Both the position numbers and the translations under genes were made by a program. A stretch of DNA of 64,000 nt from Pseudocitrobacter faecalis (GTDB taxonomy: Bacteria; Pseudomonadota; Gammaproteobacteria; Enterobacterales; Enterobacteriaceae): positions 248,001 through 312,000 of the forward strand of contig QNRL01000004.1 of the NCBI GenBank assembly GCA_003315335.1, in the 5' to 3' direction. Positions 17,914 through 29,427 of the stretch are shown one piece after another. Below the pieces are notes generated by a model. That model was not told where the DNA came from, ran no database searches, and saw only the letters and a list, made by a program, of their open reading frames with translations. The first letter of the stretch is position 1; each line of letters begins with the position of its first letter.

Positions 17914-19150
17914 CGAGTTTTCTATTCTGCTGATCGATGATGATGCCGACGTGCTGGATGCCTATACCCTTCTGCTTGAACAGGCGGGTTACCGCATTTT
18001 TGTCTGTAATAACCCGCTGGATGCGCAGCAATGGATTGAGAAAGACTGGTCTGGAATCGTGCTTAGCGATGTCTGTATGCCGGGTTGCTCTGGCATTGAT
18101 TTAATGACGATGCTGCATCGCGACGATAAACAGCTGCCTGTCTTATTGATTACTGGCCATGGCGACGTCCCTATGGCCGTCGAAGCGGTGAAAAAAGGGG
18201 CCTGGGATTTCCTGCAAAAACCGGTCGATCCCGGTAAATTGCTGACACTTGTTGATGCTGCCTTACGCCAAAGAAAGTCGGTTATCGCCCGCCGTTTACG
18301 CCACCAACAACGACTACAGGTCGAGGTGGTAGGGCGTAGCGAATGGACGCAACGTTATCGGCAACGTCTGGAGCAACTCAGTGAAACGGATATTGCCGTC
18401 TGGTTTCACGGGGAGGCGGGAACCGGGCGCATGACCGGCGCGCGTTATCTTCATCAATTAGGACGCAATGCAGACGGGCCGTTCATTTGCCACGACGTGA
18501 TGCCTGAAAACAGGGCCCCGTTTCAGGACGTTATTGCCCGAGCTTATGGCGGCACGCTGGTAATAAGTCGTCCGGAAAATCTAAACCGGGAGCAGCAATA
18601 CCAGCTTGCTCAGCTTCAAAGCCTGGAACAGCGTCCGTTCCGTTTGATTGGCATCAGCCCCTCTTCTCTGGTTGAGTTAGCCGCCGCCAATAATATTGTT
18701 GCTGAGCTTTATTACTGCTTTGCCATGACACAAATTTTCTGTCAGCCCTTATCCCAGCGACTGGACGATATTGAGCCATTATTTCATCACTATTTACACA
18801 AGGCCTGCCAGCGTCTTAATCATCCTGTACCCGACGTAGGGGCCGAAGTCCTGAAAAGAATGCTGCGTCGGGGGTGGTCAAATAATATCCGTGAACTGGC
18901 GAATGCCGCTGAATTATTCGCGGTGGGCGTGCTGCCGCTGGCGGAAGTGGCTAACCCGCATCTGCATGTCAGTGAACCGACGCCGCTGGATCGACGTATC
19001 GACGAAATTGAACGGCAGATCATTACCGAGGCGTTAAATATTCATCAGGGACGCATTAATGAGGTTGCAGAGTATTTGCAGATTCCCCGCAAAAAGCTCT
19101 ATCTGCGGATGAAAAAGCATGGTTTGAGTAAAGAGCATTATAAGATGTAG
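17900..19150 (+). CDS. pgtA: Response regulator PgtA with degenerate AAA+ domain
   Basis: A 416-residue NtrC/DctD-like regulator. The receiver has the acidic pocket DDDAD (13-17), phospho-acceptor Asp57 in LSDVCMPG and a conserved Lys in QKPVDPGK. The central domain is reduced: the Walker A position reads GEAGTGR (171-177) with Arg in place of Lys, the Walker B Asp-Glu is replaced (TLVISRPE, 219-226), and the GAFTGA loop that contacts sigma-54 is missing. The C-terminus has a Fis-type helix-turn-helix (HQGRINEVAEYLQIPRKKL). It should therefore not drive sigma-54 open complexes in the usual way. The Salmonella protein, as I recall it, shows the same losses. It activates pgtP. Confidence 0.92.
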   Translation: MMSSNEFSILLIDDDADVLDAYTLLLEQAGYRIFVCNNPLDAQQWIEKDWSGIVLSDVCMPGCSGIDLMTMLHRDDKQLPVLLITGHGDVPMAVEAVKKGAWDFLQKPVDPGKLLTLVDAALRQRKSVIARRLRHQQRLQVEVVGRSEWTQRYRQRLEQLSETDIAVWFHGEAGTGRMTGARYLHQLGRNADGPFICHDVMPENRAPFQDVIARAYGGTLVISRPENLNREQQYQLAQLQSLEQRPFRLIGISPSSLVELAAANNIVAELYYCFAMTQIFCQPLSQRLDDIEPLFHHYLHKACQRLNHPVPDVGAEVLKRMLRRGWSNNIRELANAAELFAVGVLPLAEVANPHLHVSEPTPLDRRIDEIERQIITEALNIHQGRINEVAEYLQIPRKKLYLRMKKHGLSKEHYKM

Positions 19151-19180
19151 TGGAATAAAAACGAGGGTAGGTGAGGGCCA

Positions 19181-19255
19181 TGGTGTCCCCTGCAGGAATC
19201 GAACCTGCAACTAGCCCTTAGGAGGGGCTCGTTATATCCATTTAACTAAGGGGAC
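19181..19255 (-). tRNA. argW: tRNA-Arg (anticodon CCU)
   Basis: On the minus strand a 75-base cloverleaf begins GTCCCCTTAG, has the anticodon stem-loop GAGCCC-CTCCTAA-GGGCT with anticodon CCU, the T loop GGTTCGATTCC, and an encoded CCA end (plus strand TGG at 19181-19183). It reads the rare AGG codon. In E. coli argW is a known phage integration site; here no integrase or prophage lies next to it. It sits 30 bases after pgtA. Confidence 0.97.
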
Positions 19256-19330
19256 GAAGCGGCACGAGTATAGCGTTTTTTGCCCTGCCGGGTAAGTCTC
19301 GCGCCGCTTAACTGCTCAAAGCATCGCCAT

Positions 19331-20260
19331 TTAGCGCTGTTTATTCGACATTTTTTCCTTTTCCGCGCGCTGCTTCGCCTCTTCCTTGCGCTTGTTACTC
19401 ATGTCATTGCGAATTTGCGCGTGGCTCATCAGGGCGAAGATAAAGGTGCCGCCGCAGATGTTTCCGGCAAGGGTGGGCAGGGCGAAAGGCCAGAAGAATT
19501 CGCTCCAGTGCACGGTGCCGTTGAAGACCAGATAAAGAATTTCGACCGAACCCACCACGATGTGGGTGGTGTCGCCCAGTGCGATAAGCCAGGTCATCAG
19601 AATAATGACCACGATTTTCGCCGCACCCGCCGCAGGGAACATCCATACCATCGTGGCAATCAGCCAACCGGAGATGATCGCGTTGGCAAACATCTCGGTG
19701 GGGCTGTTTTTCATCACGTCCATGCCGATTTTGACAAACGCGTCGCGCGTCTCTTCATCAAATATCGGCATATACTCGAACGCCCATGCCGCCACGCCGG
19801 TGCCCAGCACGTTGCCAAAAAGCACGATGCCCCACAGGCGCATCAACAGGCCGAAATTACCCGCGGTCGGTTTTTGCATGATCGGCAGAACCGCGGTGAC
19901 GGTGTTCTCTGTGAAAAGCTGCTGGCGCGCCATGATGACGATAATAAAGCCAAAGGTGTAGCCAAGGTTCTCCAGCAGAAAACCCCCAGGGACGCCATCC
20001 AACTGGACGTGAAAAATGCCTTTTGCCAGCAGCGATGCGCCCATCGAAAGCCCGGCGGCGATGGCAGACCACAGCAGCGCCATGGCGTCGCGCTCCAGCT
20101 CTTTTTCGCCGTCCTGGCGGATATGCTCGTGGATAGCCATCGCGCGCGAGGGAAGGCGCTCCTCATCTATCTCAATCTTCTTCCCGCTTTGCTTCTCTTC
20201 GCTCTCGACTTCCAGCTCATCGCTGTGAGCGTCAATTTTATCGTCTTTGAGGTTGTCCAT
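19331..20260 (-). CDS. yfdC: Formate/nitrite transporter family inner-membrane protein YfdC
   Basis: A 309-residue member of the FNT family. A long charged N-terminal tail (about residues 1-60, rich in Asp, Glu and Lys) precedes six membrane helices, with FNT-type re-entrant segments such as ENTVTAVLPIMQKPT and NIFA-like FANAIISGW and GNICGGTFIFAL. A basic tail ends the protein. The start at 20260 has AAGGA seven bases upstream; the frame extends to 20344 but E. coli YfdC is 310 residues. The substrate is unknown. Confidence 0.92.
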   Translation of the reverse strand: MDNLKDDKIDAHSDELEVESEEKQSGKKIEIDEERLPSRAMAIHEHIRQDGEKELERDAMALLWSAIAAGLSMGASLLAKGIFHVQLDGVPGGFLLENLGYTFGFIIVIMARQQLFTENTVTAVLPIMQKPTAGNFGLLMRLWGIVLFGNVLGTGVAAWAFEYMPIFDEETRDAFVKIGMDVMKNSPTEMFANAIISGWLIATMVWMFPAAGAAKIVVIILMTWLIALGDTTHIVVGSVEILYLVFNGTVHWSEFFWPFALPTLAGNICGGTFIFALMSHAQIRNDMSNKRKEEAKQRAEKEKMSNKQR

Positions 20261-20549
20261 CGCGTTGTCCTTTTCTGTACACAAACCAGTTAAAGCGTAG
20301 CGGCTTTTGTAACAGTCAGGTCGGGAGTTATTCTGAAATGGCAAGAATAGTAACGTTTAATGTCAGCGGCTTCGGTAGAATAGATATGCACAATGCGGCG
20401 GTTACCAGGCTAAAATTAGAGCAACGAGACCGCGAATATAGACATCATTCGACGTGCTGTTACAATCGCTCACACCTAAACAGGCGGACACTCATGCGTT
20501 CCGTCATGGATGGCAATCAGCGATAGCCATAATTTACAGGGAGACATTT

Positions 20550-21305
20550 ATGAAGCTTCGCCTGTCGGCGGTTGCGCTGGGCACTACACTGCTTGTCGGT
20601 TGTGCGAGTTCCGGCACTGAACAGCAAGGGCGGTCAGACCCTTTTGAAGGTTTCAACCGCTCGATGTACAACTTCAACTTTAATGTGCTGGACCCTTATG
20701 TGCTGCGTCCGGTGGCTGTTGCATGGCGCGATTATGTTCCGCAGCCTGCGCGTACCGGCCTTGGCAACTTTACCAGCAACCTGGAAGAGCCAGCGGTGAT
20801 GGCCAACTACTTCCTGCAAGGTGACCCCTACCAGGGGATGGTGCACTTCACGCGCTTCTTCCTGAACACCATTCTGGGGATGGGCGGCTTTATTGATGTG
20901 GCCGGGATGGCAAACCCGAAACTGCAACGCGTAGAACCGCACCGCTTCGGCAGTACGTTGGGCCATTATGGCGTGGGTTACGGCCCGTACATGCAACTGC
21001 CGTTCTACGGAAGTTTCACCCTGCGTGATGAGGGCGGCGATATGGCCGATACCCTGTATCCGGTGCTCTCCTGGCTGACCTGGCCGATGTCTATCGGTAA
21101 ATGGGCGGTTGAAGGGGTGGAAACGCGCGCCCAGTTGCTCGACTCCGATGGTCTGCTGCGTCAGTCTTCCGATCCATACATTCTGGTGCGCGAAGCTTAC
21201 TTCCAGCGTCACGACTTTATTGCCAATGGCGGTAAGCTGAAACCGGAAGAAAACCCGAACGCTCAGGCGATTCAGGATGATTTAAAAGATATCGACTCTG
21301 AATAA
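20550..21305 (+). CDS. mlaA: Outer-membrane lipoprotein MlaA (VacJ)
   Basis: A 251-residue lipoprotein with signal peptide MKLRLSAVALGTTLLVGC, lipidated at Cys18. The body has the family segments DPFEGFNRSMYNFN, DVAGMANP and FGSTLGHYGVGYGPYMQLP. It forms a donut-shaped channel in the outer membrane with OmpC/F that removes surface-exposed phospholipid and hands it to MlaC, keeping lipid asymmetry. A GGGAG site precedes ATG 20550. Divergent from yfdC, with a 289-base shared upstream region that holds no other gene. Confidence 0.96.
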   Translation: MKLRLSAVALGTTLLVGCASSGTEQQGRSDPFEGFNRSMYNFNFNVLDPYVLRPVAVAWRDYVPQPARTGLGNFTSNLEEPAVMANYFLQGDPYQGMVHFTRFFLNTILGMGGFIDVAGMANPKLQRVEPHRFGSTLGHYGVGYGPYMQLPFYGSFTLRDEGGDMADTLYPVLSWLTWPMSIGKWAVEGVETRAQLLDSDGLLRQSSDPYILVREAYFQRHDFIANGGKLKPEENPNAQAIQDDLKDIDSE

Positions 21306-21325
21306 ATCGCGGAGTGTAGATAGAG

Positions 21326-21356
21326 AAAAGGTGAGCACTGAGGCTCACCTTTTTTA
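21326..21356. terminator. Bidirectional terminator between mlaA and fadL
   Basis: GGTGAGC (21330-21336) pairs with GCTCACC (21343-21349), with A runs before and T runs after, so it can end both the plus-strand mlaA and the minus-strand fadL transcripts. Confidence 0.92.
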
Positions 21357-21368
21357 TTGGGGTAAAAC

Positions 21369-22688
21369 TTAGAAGCGATAGTTGAAGTTGGTACCGAACA
21401 GCCAGGCTTTACCTTCTGATTTAAAGGTGTATGGGCCTTCCTGGAATTTAACACTCTGGCCGTGCATGTAGGATACCCCCACATCGACAGATGCATCTTC
21501 ATTAAATGCATAGGTCGTACCGGCGCTCAGCCACAGGCGATCCTGATCCGGAATAGAGATAGAACGGTAATTAGACGGGACCGGGCTATCATCGAAAGCG
21601 ATACCGGTACGGAATGTCCAGTTATCGTCATAGTAATAGGTGGTACCCAGCGCCAGGCGCCATGCGTCTTTAAAGTTCTCGTCTTTCTGGAACAGTGTGC
21701 CACTGCTGTTGGTTGCCTTCAGCTCTTCGAATTGACTCCAACTGGTGTAGGTGGCGCTATAGTGGATAGCCCACTGCGGAGCCACACGGTTATAACCGGA
21801 GATTTCCCACATTTCTGGCAGATTCAGCGTCAGAGAACCATTCGTGGTGCTGCCGTTGGTGCCTGCCGGAAGGCCGAAATTACCCAGAATTTGGTTATAG
21901 GCTGACGGAAGATCGCTCTTATAATCGCCATCAAAGTCGATTTTCACTTCAGAACGGTAGGTAAAGCCGTAACGGTTATTCTTATCAAGCTCAAACAGAA
22001 TACCGGCATTCCAGCCAAAGCCCCATTCGTCACCTTTCAGGTGCGCAATTTTCGTGTTTGCCGGGATCTGGCTTACCTGGCCTGCCAGAGCAGGTGGCAG
22101 AGCCCCAGAACCAGCAACGATCTGACCTAAATCACCCGCATAGCGGTCGATTTTTGCACGGGCGTAGACTGCGTTGAAGCCAGCCCCGAAGCTCCATTGA
22201 GGACTCAAGCGGTAAGCGCCGCTCAGGTTAAGGTTCAGGGTTTCAAGGTCAGTGGTACCGCCGTACGCGCCAGCGGCGTAGGTATCGTTAAACTCGGTTG
22301 CCAGACCATAGTTAGAGGTAACAGATGCCCCCCAACCGAATTGATCGTTGATAGGCATCACGAAGTGAACGTTCGGTACCCATGCGGTAGGCGCGATGTT
22401 GTCCGCTTTCAGGCTGTTGCCGGTTGGCGAGCGGCCTGAAACGTTTACATCCGGGTCAATATAAACCGCACCGGCAGAAAACGTCGGGCGATCAAACATC
22501 ATAATCAGCGCGGGGTTACGGCTGGCGTTGCCTGCGTCGTCAGCGATGGCACCTTCACCGGAATAGGCGCGGCCCAGACCAGAGGAAGAAAACTCATTAA
22601 GCTGGAAGCCTGCAGACCAGGCGTGGGTTGAAACGAGTGCCACTGCGACTGCGAGAGCAGACTTTGTAAACCGGGTTTTCTGGCTCAT
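21369..22688 (-). CDS. fadL: Long-chain fatty acid outer-membrane transporter FadL
   Basis: A 439-residue beta-barrel porin with a 25-residue signal peptide ending in HAWSA, followed by the hatch domain ([29 protein letters not shown] broken across the N-terminal plug), NPA motif, and a C-terminal aromatic FNYRF. It binds long-chain fatty acids and lets them cross the outer membrane. I prefer start 22688 because GAGG lies eight bases upstream; an ATG six bases earlier (22694) is too close to that site. FadR and CRP sites lie upstream. Confidence 0.95.
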   Translation of the reverse strand: MSQKTRFTKSALAVAVALVSTHAWSAGFQLNEFSSSGLGRAYSGEGAIADDAGNASRNPALIMMFDRPTFSAGAVYIDPDVNVSGRSPTGNSLKADNIAPTAWVPNVHFVMPINDQFGWGASVTSNYGLATEFNDTYAAGAYGGTTDLETLNLNLSGAYRLSPQWSFGAGFNAVYARAKIDRYAGDLGQIVAGSGALPPALAGQVSQIPANTKIAHLKGDEWGFGWNAGILFELDKNNRYGFTYRSEVKIDFDGDYKSDLPSAYNQILGNFGLPAGTNGSTTNGSLTLNLPEMWEISGYNRVAPQWAIHYSATYTSWSQFEELKATNSSGTLFQKDENFKDAWRLALGTTYYYDDNWTFRTGIAFDDSPVPSNYRSISIPDQDRLWLSAGTTYAFNEDASVDVGVSYMHGQSVKFQEGPYTFKSEGKAWLFGTNFNYRF

Positions 22689-22798
22689 GACCATAACCTC
22701 ATTGAGTTATTTTTATACAAAAAATGTTACATGTAGTAACAGAAGCGCGAAGTGTAGGGGCTGGACTACGTCAGAGAAATCAGACCAGTGACGAGAGT

Positions 22799-22815
22799 AT
22801 AGGTCTGACCAGATA
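22799..22815 (-). promoter_or_regulatory. FadR operator of fadL
   Basis: ATAGGTCTGACCAGATA is close to the FadR consensus (CTGGTC-N-GACC core, read here in reverse). A weaker copy, ATCAGACCAGTGACGA, lies at 22780-22795. FadR represses fadL, so fatty acids would raise uptake. Confidence 0.85.
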
Positions 22816-22935
22816 TGATGTTGCAATATTGTTTCTCAGATTTTACGTAGATGATCACCGAAACGGGATCTGGTTAGCAAATTTGGCGAGGTTGAGCTTT
22901 ATCTGTTTGGGTGATTTTTGTTTTAGATCATTTTT

Positions 22936-22957
22936 AAGTGTGATTTCGGTCACTTAT
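22936..22957. promoter_or_regulatory. CRP binding site between fadL and yfcZ
   Basis: TGTGATTTCGGTCACTT (22939-22955) matches TGTGA-N6-TCACA with one mismatch. Its centre is about 114 bases before yfcZ and 258 bases before fadL. fadL of E. coli is under catabolite control, but the distance also permits action on yfcZ. Confidence 0.75.
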
Positions 22958-23060
22958 CTCAATTGGCACAACGAACAACTGGAGGGAGCTTTCCGGGGAG
23001 CGTAAAATAAGGGCATCGTTTATCTGGCACCTTCGCGTGCATGTACAGAGGAAATCTACA

Positions 23061-23345
23061 ATGAGTAAATGCAGTGCTGATGAAACCCCGGTTTGCTGCT
23101 GTATGGATGTTGGTACCATCATGGACAACTCCGATTGCACAGCCTCCTATAGCCGCGTTTTTGCAACTCGCGCTGAAGCTGAAGAAACCCTCGCTGCGCT
23201 GACTGAACGTGCGCGTGGCGTCGAATCCGATCCGTGCGTCATCACCCCGGTCTTCAAAGACGTTGAGGGCGGTGTACAGATGGACATCGATTTTGTCTTC
23301 GCCTGCGAAGCTGAAACGCTGATCTTCCAGTTAGGTCTGCGTTAA
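23061..23345 (+). CDS. yfcZ: YfcZ/YiiS family protein, unknown function
   Basis: A 94-residue small cytosolic protein, Cys-rich at the start (MSKCSADETPVCCCMDVG), then an acidic helix (RAEAEETLAALTERAR) and a C-terminal FACEAETLIFQLGLR. It is nearly identical to E. coli YfcZ, a conserved DUF406 protein whose job is unknown. ATG 23061 has AGAGGA upstream; the frame could start at 23037. It is followed by its own terminator, so it is monocistronic. Confidence 0.95.
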   Translation: MSKCSADETPVCCCMDVGTIMDNSDCTASYSRVFATRAEAEETLAALTERARGVESDPCVITPVFKDVEGGVQMDIDFVFACEAETLIFQLGLR

Positions 23346-23353
23346 TCCTTCCC

Positions 23354-23386
23354 AAACGCCTCTGCACCGCAGGGGCGTTTTCTTTT
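23354..23386 (+). terminator. Terminator of yfcZ
   Basis: A stem AAACGCCTCTGC (23354-23365) with GCAGGGGCGTTT (23369-23380), one mismatch, is followed by TTCTTTTC. Confidence 0.88.
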
Positions 23387-23463
23387 CTCCCTTCAGTGTG
23401 TTTTAGCTCCCATTTTTCTCTCTCTCCGATTGGCTTAATGTAAAAAATTAGTTAAGACTGTTA

Positions 23464-23480
23464 TCAGGTCAGACCACTTT
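23464..23480 (+). promoter_or_regulatory. FadR operator of fadIJ
   Basis: TCAGGTCAGACCACTTT matches the FadR core GGTC-N-GACC and lies 28 bases before the fadI start, where FadR would block the promoter until long-chain acyl-CoA is present. Confidence 0.88.
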
Positions 23481-23507
23481 GGTTTTATTTTTTAACAGGG
23501 GAGTTTT

Positions 23508-24817
23508 ATGAGTCAGGCATTACCGCTTATCACCCGTCAGGGCGATCGCATTGCCATTGTCAGTGGTTTACGTACCCCATTTGCCCGTCAGGCCACCGCG
23601 TTTCACGGTGTACCGGCGATAGATCTCGGCAAAATGGTAGTGGGCGAAATGCTGGCGCGTAGCGAAATTCCCCCTGAAATTATCGAACAGCTGGTTTTTG
23701 GCCAGGTTGTTCAGATGCCAGAAGCGCCTAACATTGCCCGCGAAATTGTCCTCGGTACGGGGATGAATGTGCACACGGATGCCTACAGCGTCAGTCGCGC
23801 CTGCGCCACCAGTTTTCAGGCGGTCGCCAACGTGGCCGAAAGCCTGATGGCAGGGACGATTCGCGCAGGGATTGCAGGCGGGGCGGACTCCTCCTCCGTG
23901 CTGCCGATTGGCGTCAGTAAAAAGCTGGCGCGGACGCTGGTTGACGCCAATAAAGCGCGGACGCTCGGCCAGCGCCTGAAACTCTTTTCCCGCCTTAAGC
24001 TGCGCGACCTGATGCCGGTTCCCCCGGCGGTTGCGGAGTATTCTACCGGCCTGCGCATGGGCGATACGGCTGAACAGATGGCGAAAACGTACCACATTAC
24101 GCGTGAAGAGCAGGACGCGTTGGCGCATCGCTCGCATCAGCTGGCAGCGCAGGCATGGGCGGAAGGCAAACTGGCGGATGAAGTGATGACGGCCTACGCG
24201 CCACCGTTCCGTGACCCGCTGGAGCAGGACAATAATATACGCGGTAGCTCGACGCTGGCGGATTACGCCAAACTGCGCCCGGCCTTCGACCGTAAACATG
24301 GCTCGGTCACGGCAGCCAACAGTACGCCGCTGACTGATGGCGCGGCGGCGGTGATTTTAATGACTGAATCGCGCGCCCGCGAACTGGGTTTAACACCGCT
24401 GGGCTATCTGCGCAGCTACGCGTTTACCGCCATTGAGGTGCAGCAGGATATGCTGCTCGGCCCGGCGTGGGCCACGCCGCTGGCGCTCGATCGCGCGGGG
24501 CTCACCCTCGCAGATCTCACGTTGTTTGATATGCATGAAGCGTTTGCCGCACAAACGCTGGCAAATATTCAGTGCCTTGCCAGCAATCGTTTTGCCCGCG
24601 ACGTGCTGGGGCGTACCCAGGCGACCGGTGAGGTTGACGAAAGTAAGTTCAATGTGTTGGGCGGATCGATAGCCTATGGGCACCCCTTTGCTGCCACCGG
24701 TGCCCGAATGATCACGCAAACGCTCAATGAGTTACGCCGCCGGGGAGGCGGTTTTGGCCTCGTCACCGCCTGCGCGGCGGGTGGTTTGGGCGCGGCAATG
24801 GTACTGGAGGCTGAATA

Positions 24818-24818
<1 letters not shown>
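23508..24818 (+). CDS. fadI: 3-ketoacyl-CoA thiolase FadI
   Basis: A 436-residue thiolase, the same length as in E. coli. The nucleophilic Cys is in SRACATSFQ (about residue 99), with [10 protein letters not shown] and the second active Cys in TACAAGGLG near the C-terminus. It cleaves 3-ketoacyl-CoA to acetyl-CoA in the anaerobic beta-oxidation complex with FadJ. AGGGGAG precedes the ATG. The stop overlaps the fadJ start by one base. Confidence 0.97.
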
Positions 24819-26968
<2,150 letters not shown>

Positions 26969-27103
26969 GGTCAAAGGTATATCACTCAGCGAGTGACGCT
27001 GTGCTGGTCATTTTGTAAACAAATATTGACTATACTTACGCCATTAAGGTAAAAGACAGCGTTTCATTCATTGGATGGATCAGGCACAATGCCCGGCTAC
27101 CGA

Positions 27104-27133
27104 AACATCGCAGGTCTCGTTTTCTGCGATGTT
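27104..27133 (+). other. Perfect 10-bp hairpin in the sixA leader
   Basis: AACATCGCAG (27104-27113) pairs exactly with CTGCGATGTT (27124-27133) around a ten-base loop, 34 bases before the sixA ATG. It lacks a T tract, so it is not an ordinary terminator. It may stabilise or control the mRNA. The rest of the 199-base fadJ-sixA gap has no gene. Confidence 0.6.
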
Positions 27134-27167
27134 GATCGGTGCTTCTGTTTAACAAAAGCGGTGCAAT

Positions 27168-27653
27168 ATGCAAGTTTTTATTATGCGTCACGGCGACGCT
27201 GCTCTTGAAGCAGCCAGTGACTCGGTTCGTCCTCTTACGGGATGTGGTTGTGATGAATCCCGTCAGATGGCAACCTGGCTGAAAGGCCAAAAAGTGGATA
27301 TTGAACGTGTTCTGGTTAGCCCGTTCCTGCGTGCGGAACAGACTCTTGATATGGTAGGGGAGTGCATGCACTTGCCTGAAGATGTCGAAGTGCTGCCTGA
27401 ACTGACGCCATGCGGTGATATCGGACTCGTCAGCGCGTATCTGCAAGCGCTGGCGAATGAAGGTGTCGCGTCTGTACTGGTGATATCCCACCTGCCACTG
27501 GTTGGCTACCTGGTCTCTGAACTTTGCCCTGGCGAAACGCCGCCAATGTTCACCACCTCTGCGATCGCCTGCGTCACGCTGGAAGCGGACGGCATGGGCG
27601 TCTTCAAATGGCAAATGAGCCCCTGCAATCTGAAAATGGCGAAAGCGATTTAA
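27168..27653 (+). CDS. sixA: Phosphohistidine phosphatase SixA
   Basis: A 161-residue histidine phosphatase. The RHG motif (MRHG, residues 6-9) has catalytic His8; SPFLRAEQT and SHLPLVGYL hold the other conserved Arg and His. It removes phosphate from phosphohistidine on the NPr/PtsO branch of the nitrogen phosphotransferase system (earlier tied to ArcB). Same length as in E. coli. Confidence 0.96.
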   Translation: MQVFIMRHGDAALEAASDSVRPLTGCGCDESRQMATWLKGQKVDIERVLVSPFLRAEQTLDMVGECMHLPEDVEVLPELTPCGDIGLVSAYLQALANEGVASVLVISHLPLVGYLVSELCPGETPPMFTTSAIACVTLEADGMGVFKWQMSPCNLKMAKAI

Positions 27654-27671
27654 GACCTTGCCTGCTGTTGT

Positions 27672-27734
27672 GCCGGATGGCGCCTGCGCTTATCCGGCCT
27701 ACAGATATACCCGAGTCACCATCCGGCAACGCTT
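27672..27734. repeat. REP element between sixA and smrB
   Basis: GCCGGATGGCGC...TTATCCGGCC (27672-27699) is a REP palindrome; a second partial unit with CCATCCGGCAACGC lies at 27720-27732. It fills the space between two convergent genes, where it probably acts as a transcript barrier. Confidence 0.8.
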
Positions 27735-27739
27735 TGCGC

Positions 27740-28291
27740 CTACGGCAATTCCGGCGGCAGCCACTCTTCCACTTCAATCAGCACCAGCAACGCGGCGTCT
27801 CCGCCATACTCTTTCGATGCCTGATGAAATGCCATAACGTGCGGATGCTGCGCCAGCCATAGCGGCGTTTGCTGTTTAAGAATATGCTTTCCGTGCCCGT
27901 GCATCACGCAGGCGCAAAACACATGTTCGCGGCGACAGGCGGCAATCAGCGCGCCCAGTTCTTGTTTAGCCTGCTGCTGCGTCAAACCGTGCAAATCGAG
28001 AAACAGCTCCGGGGAGTAATCGCCACGGCGCAGTTTTTTCAGCTCGAAATGGCTGACGCCTTCGCGCACGTACCTTACCGGCCCTTCGGTATTCAGCAGC
28101 GGTTGAAATTCGTCGGAGAAGTAGTGGCTGTTGTCCACCTGCTCCTGAATAAGCCGCTTCACCGGCACGTCACTCACTTTCTTACGTAACGGGCGATGGA
28201 CAATGGTGTCCTGCTTAATTTTGCGCGTGCCCGTCATCAGTTGCTGAAACAGCGCCTGATCCTCCTCGCTAAGCGATGCTTTCTTTTTCAT
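27740..28291 (-). CDS. smrB: Ribosome rescue factor SmrB
   Basis: A 183-residue protein with a C-terminal Smr domain ([18 protein letters not shown] and the [12 protein letters not shown] motif, about 97-160) and a basic N-terminal tail ([11 protein letters not shown]). The Smr nuclease cuts mRNA at collided ribosomes. The length equals that of E. coli SmrB (YfcN). It is divergent from prmB; the 164-base space holds both promoters. Confidence 0.95.
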   Translation of the reverse strand: MKKKASLSEEDQALFQQLMTGTRKIKQDTIVHRPLRKKVSDVPVKRLIQEQVDNSHYFSDEFQPLLNTEGPVRYVREGVSHFELKKLRRGDYSPELFLDLHGLTQQQAKQELGALIAACRREHVFCACVMHGHGKHILKQQTPLWLAQHPHVMAFHQASKEYGGDAALLVLIEVEEWLPPELP

Positions 28292-28455
28292 GGATTCTTC
28301 TCATCTGGCATTTCCGTTAGTTTACCTTCTGAAGACGGCGGTTGGCAGTGAAAACGGTTTTTTCCCCGGTCGCCTGCGCAAGAATGCTGATTTATCGGCG
28401 TCTTCGTGGCAAACTAGCCGCCGAATTTACCCCGACGCATGCCCTGGAGAATAAT

Positions 28456-29388
28456 GTGGATAAGATTTTTGTCGATGAAGCGGTCAATGAGCTGCAAACC
28501 ATTCAGGACATGCTGCGCTGGGCGGTAAGCCGTTTTAGCGCGGCGAATATCTGGTACGGGCACGGCACCGATAACCCGTGGGATGAAGCCGTACAGCTGG
28601 TTCTGCCTTCACTCTATCTGCCGCTGGATATTCCGGAAGACATGCGCAGCGCACGCCTCACCTCCAGTGAAAAACACCGCATTGTTGAGCGCGTGATCCG
28701 CCGCGTGAACGAGCGTATTCCGGTCGCGTATTTAACCAACAAAGCCTGGTTCTGTGGCCATGAATTTTACGTCGATGAACGCGTGCTGGTACCGCGCTCG
28801 CCGATTGGCGAATTAATCAACAATAAGTTTGCCGGTCTTATCAATCATCAGCCGCAGCATATCCTTGATATGTGTACCGGCAGCGGCTGTATCGCGATCG
28901 CCAGCGCTTATGCCTTCCCGGAAGCGGAAGTGGACGCCGTGGATATTTCGCTGGATGCGCTGGCCGTGGCCGAACAAAATATTGAAGAACACGGCATGAT
29001 CCATAACGTCACGCCAATTCGCTCAGACCTCTTCCGCGACCTGCCGCAGTTGCAGTACGATTTAATCGTCACTAACCCGCCGTACGTCGATGCTGAAGAT
29101 ATGTCCGATTTGCCAAGCGAATACCGTTTCGAGCCAGAGCTGGGCCTCGCTTCGGGTACGGATGGGCTGAAGCTGACGCGCCGCATTCTGGCCTGTGCGC
29201 CGGATTACCTTGCGGACGATGGCGTGCTGATTTGTGAAGTCGGCAACAGCATGGTGCATCTCATGGAACAGTACCCGGACGTACCGTTCACCTGGCTGGA
29301 GTTTGATAACGGCGGTGACGGCGTCTTCATGCTGACCAAAGCGCAGCTGGTGGCTGCCCGCGATCATTTCGCGATTTACAAAGATTAA
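28456..29388 (+). CDS. prmB: Ribosomal protein L3 glutamine methyltransferase PrmB
   Basis: A 310-residue SAM-dependent methyltransferase. The SAM loop is [12 protein letters not shown] and the catalytic NPPY is in [14 protein letters not shown]. It methylates a Gln of ribosomal protein L3. I use GTG 28456, with GGAGA upstream and the exact family length; a frame from 28342 adds 38 residues with no homology that I know. Confidence 0.95.
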   Translation: MDKIFVDEAVNELQTIQDMLRWAVSRFSAANIWYGHGTDNPWDEAVQLVLPSLYLPLDIPEDMRSARLTSSEKHRIVERVIRRVNERIPVAYLTNKAWFCGHEFYVDERVLVPRSPIGELINNKFAGLINHQPQHILDMCTGSGCIAIASAYAFPEAEVDAVDISLDALAVAEQNIEEHGMIHNVTPIRSDLFRDLPQLQYDLIVTNPPYVDAEDMSDLPSEYRFEPELGLASGTDGLKLTRRILACAPDYLADDGVLICEVGNSMVHLMEQYPDVPFTWLEFDNGGDGVFMLTKAQLVAARDHFAIYKD

Positions 29389-29427
29389 TCCAGCACGCAA
29401 CAACACAACAACGACAGCGGAGCCGTG

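Larger units (their letters stand above)
22689..23060. promoter_or_regulatory. Divergent fadL / yfcZ control region
   Basis: A 372-base gap with no gene. It holds the fadL leader with an interrupted palindrome GTTAC-ATGTA-GTAAC (22726-22740), two FadR-like sites (one strong), and a CRP site nearer yfcZ. Confidence 0.7.

Noticed and set aside
19181..19330. A prophage or island inserted at argW
   Set aside because: No integrase, att duplication or phage gene lies within reach; both sides are known genes.
19280..20293. A 337-codon plus-strand frame opposite yfdC
   Set aside because: It mirrors the YfdC coding region; the His/Arg-rich translation is typical of antisense of membrane proteins.
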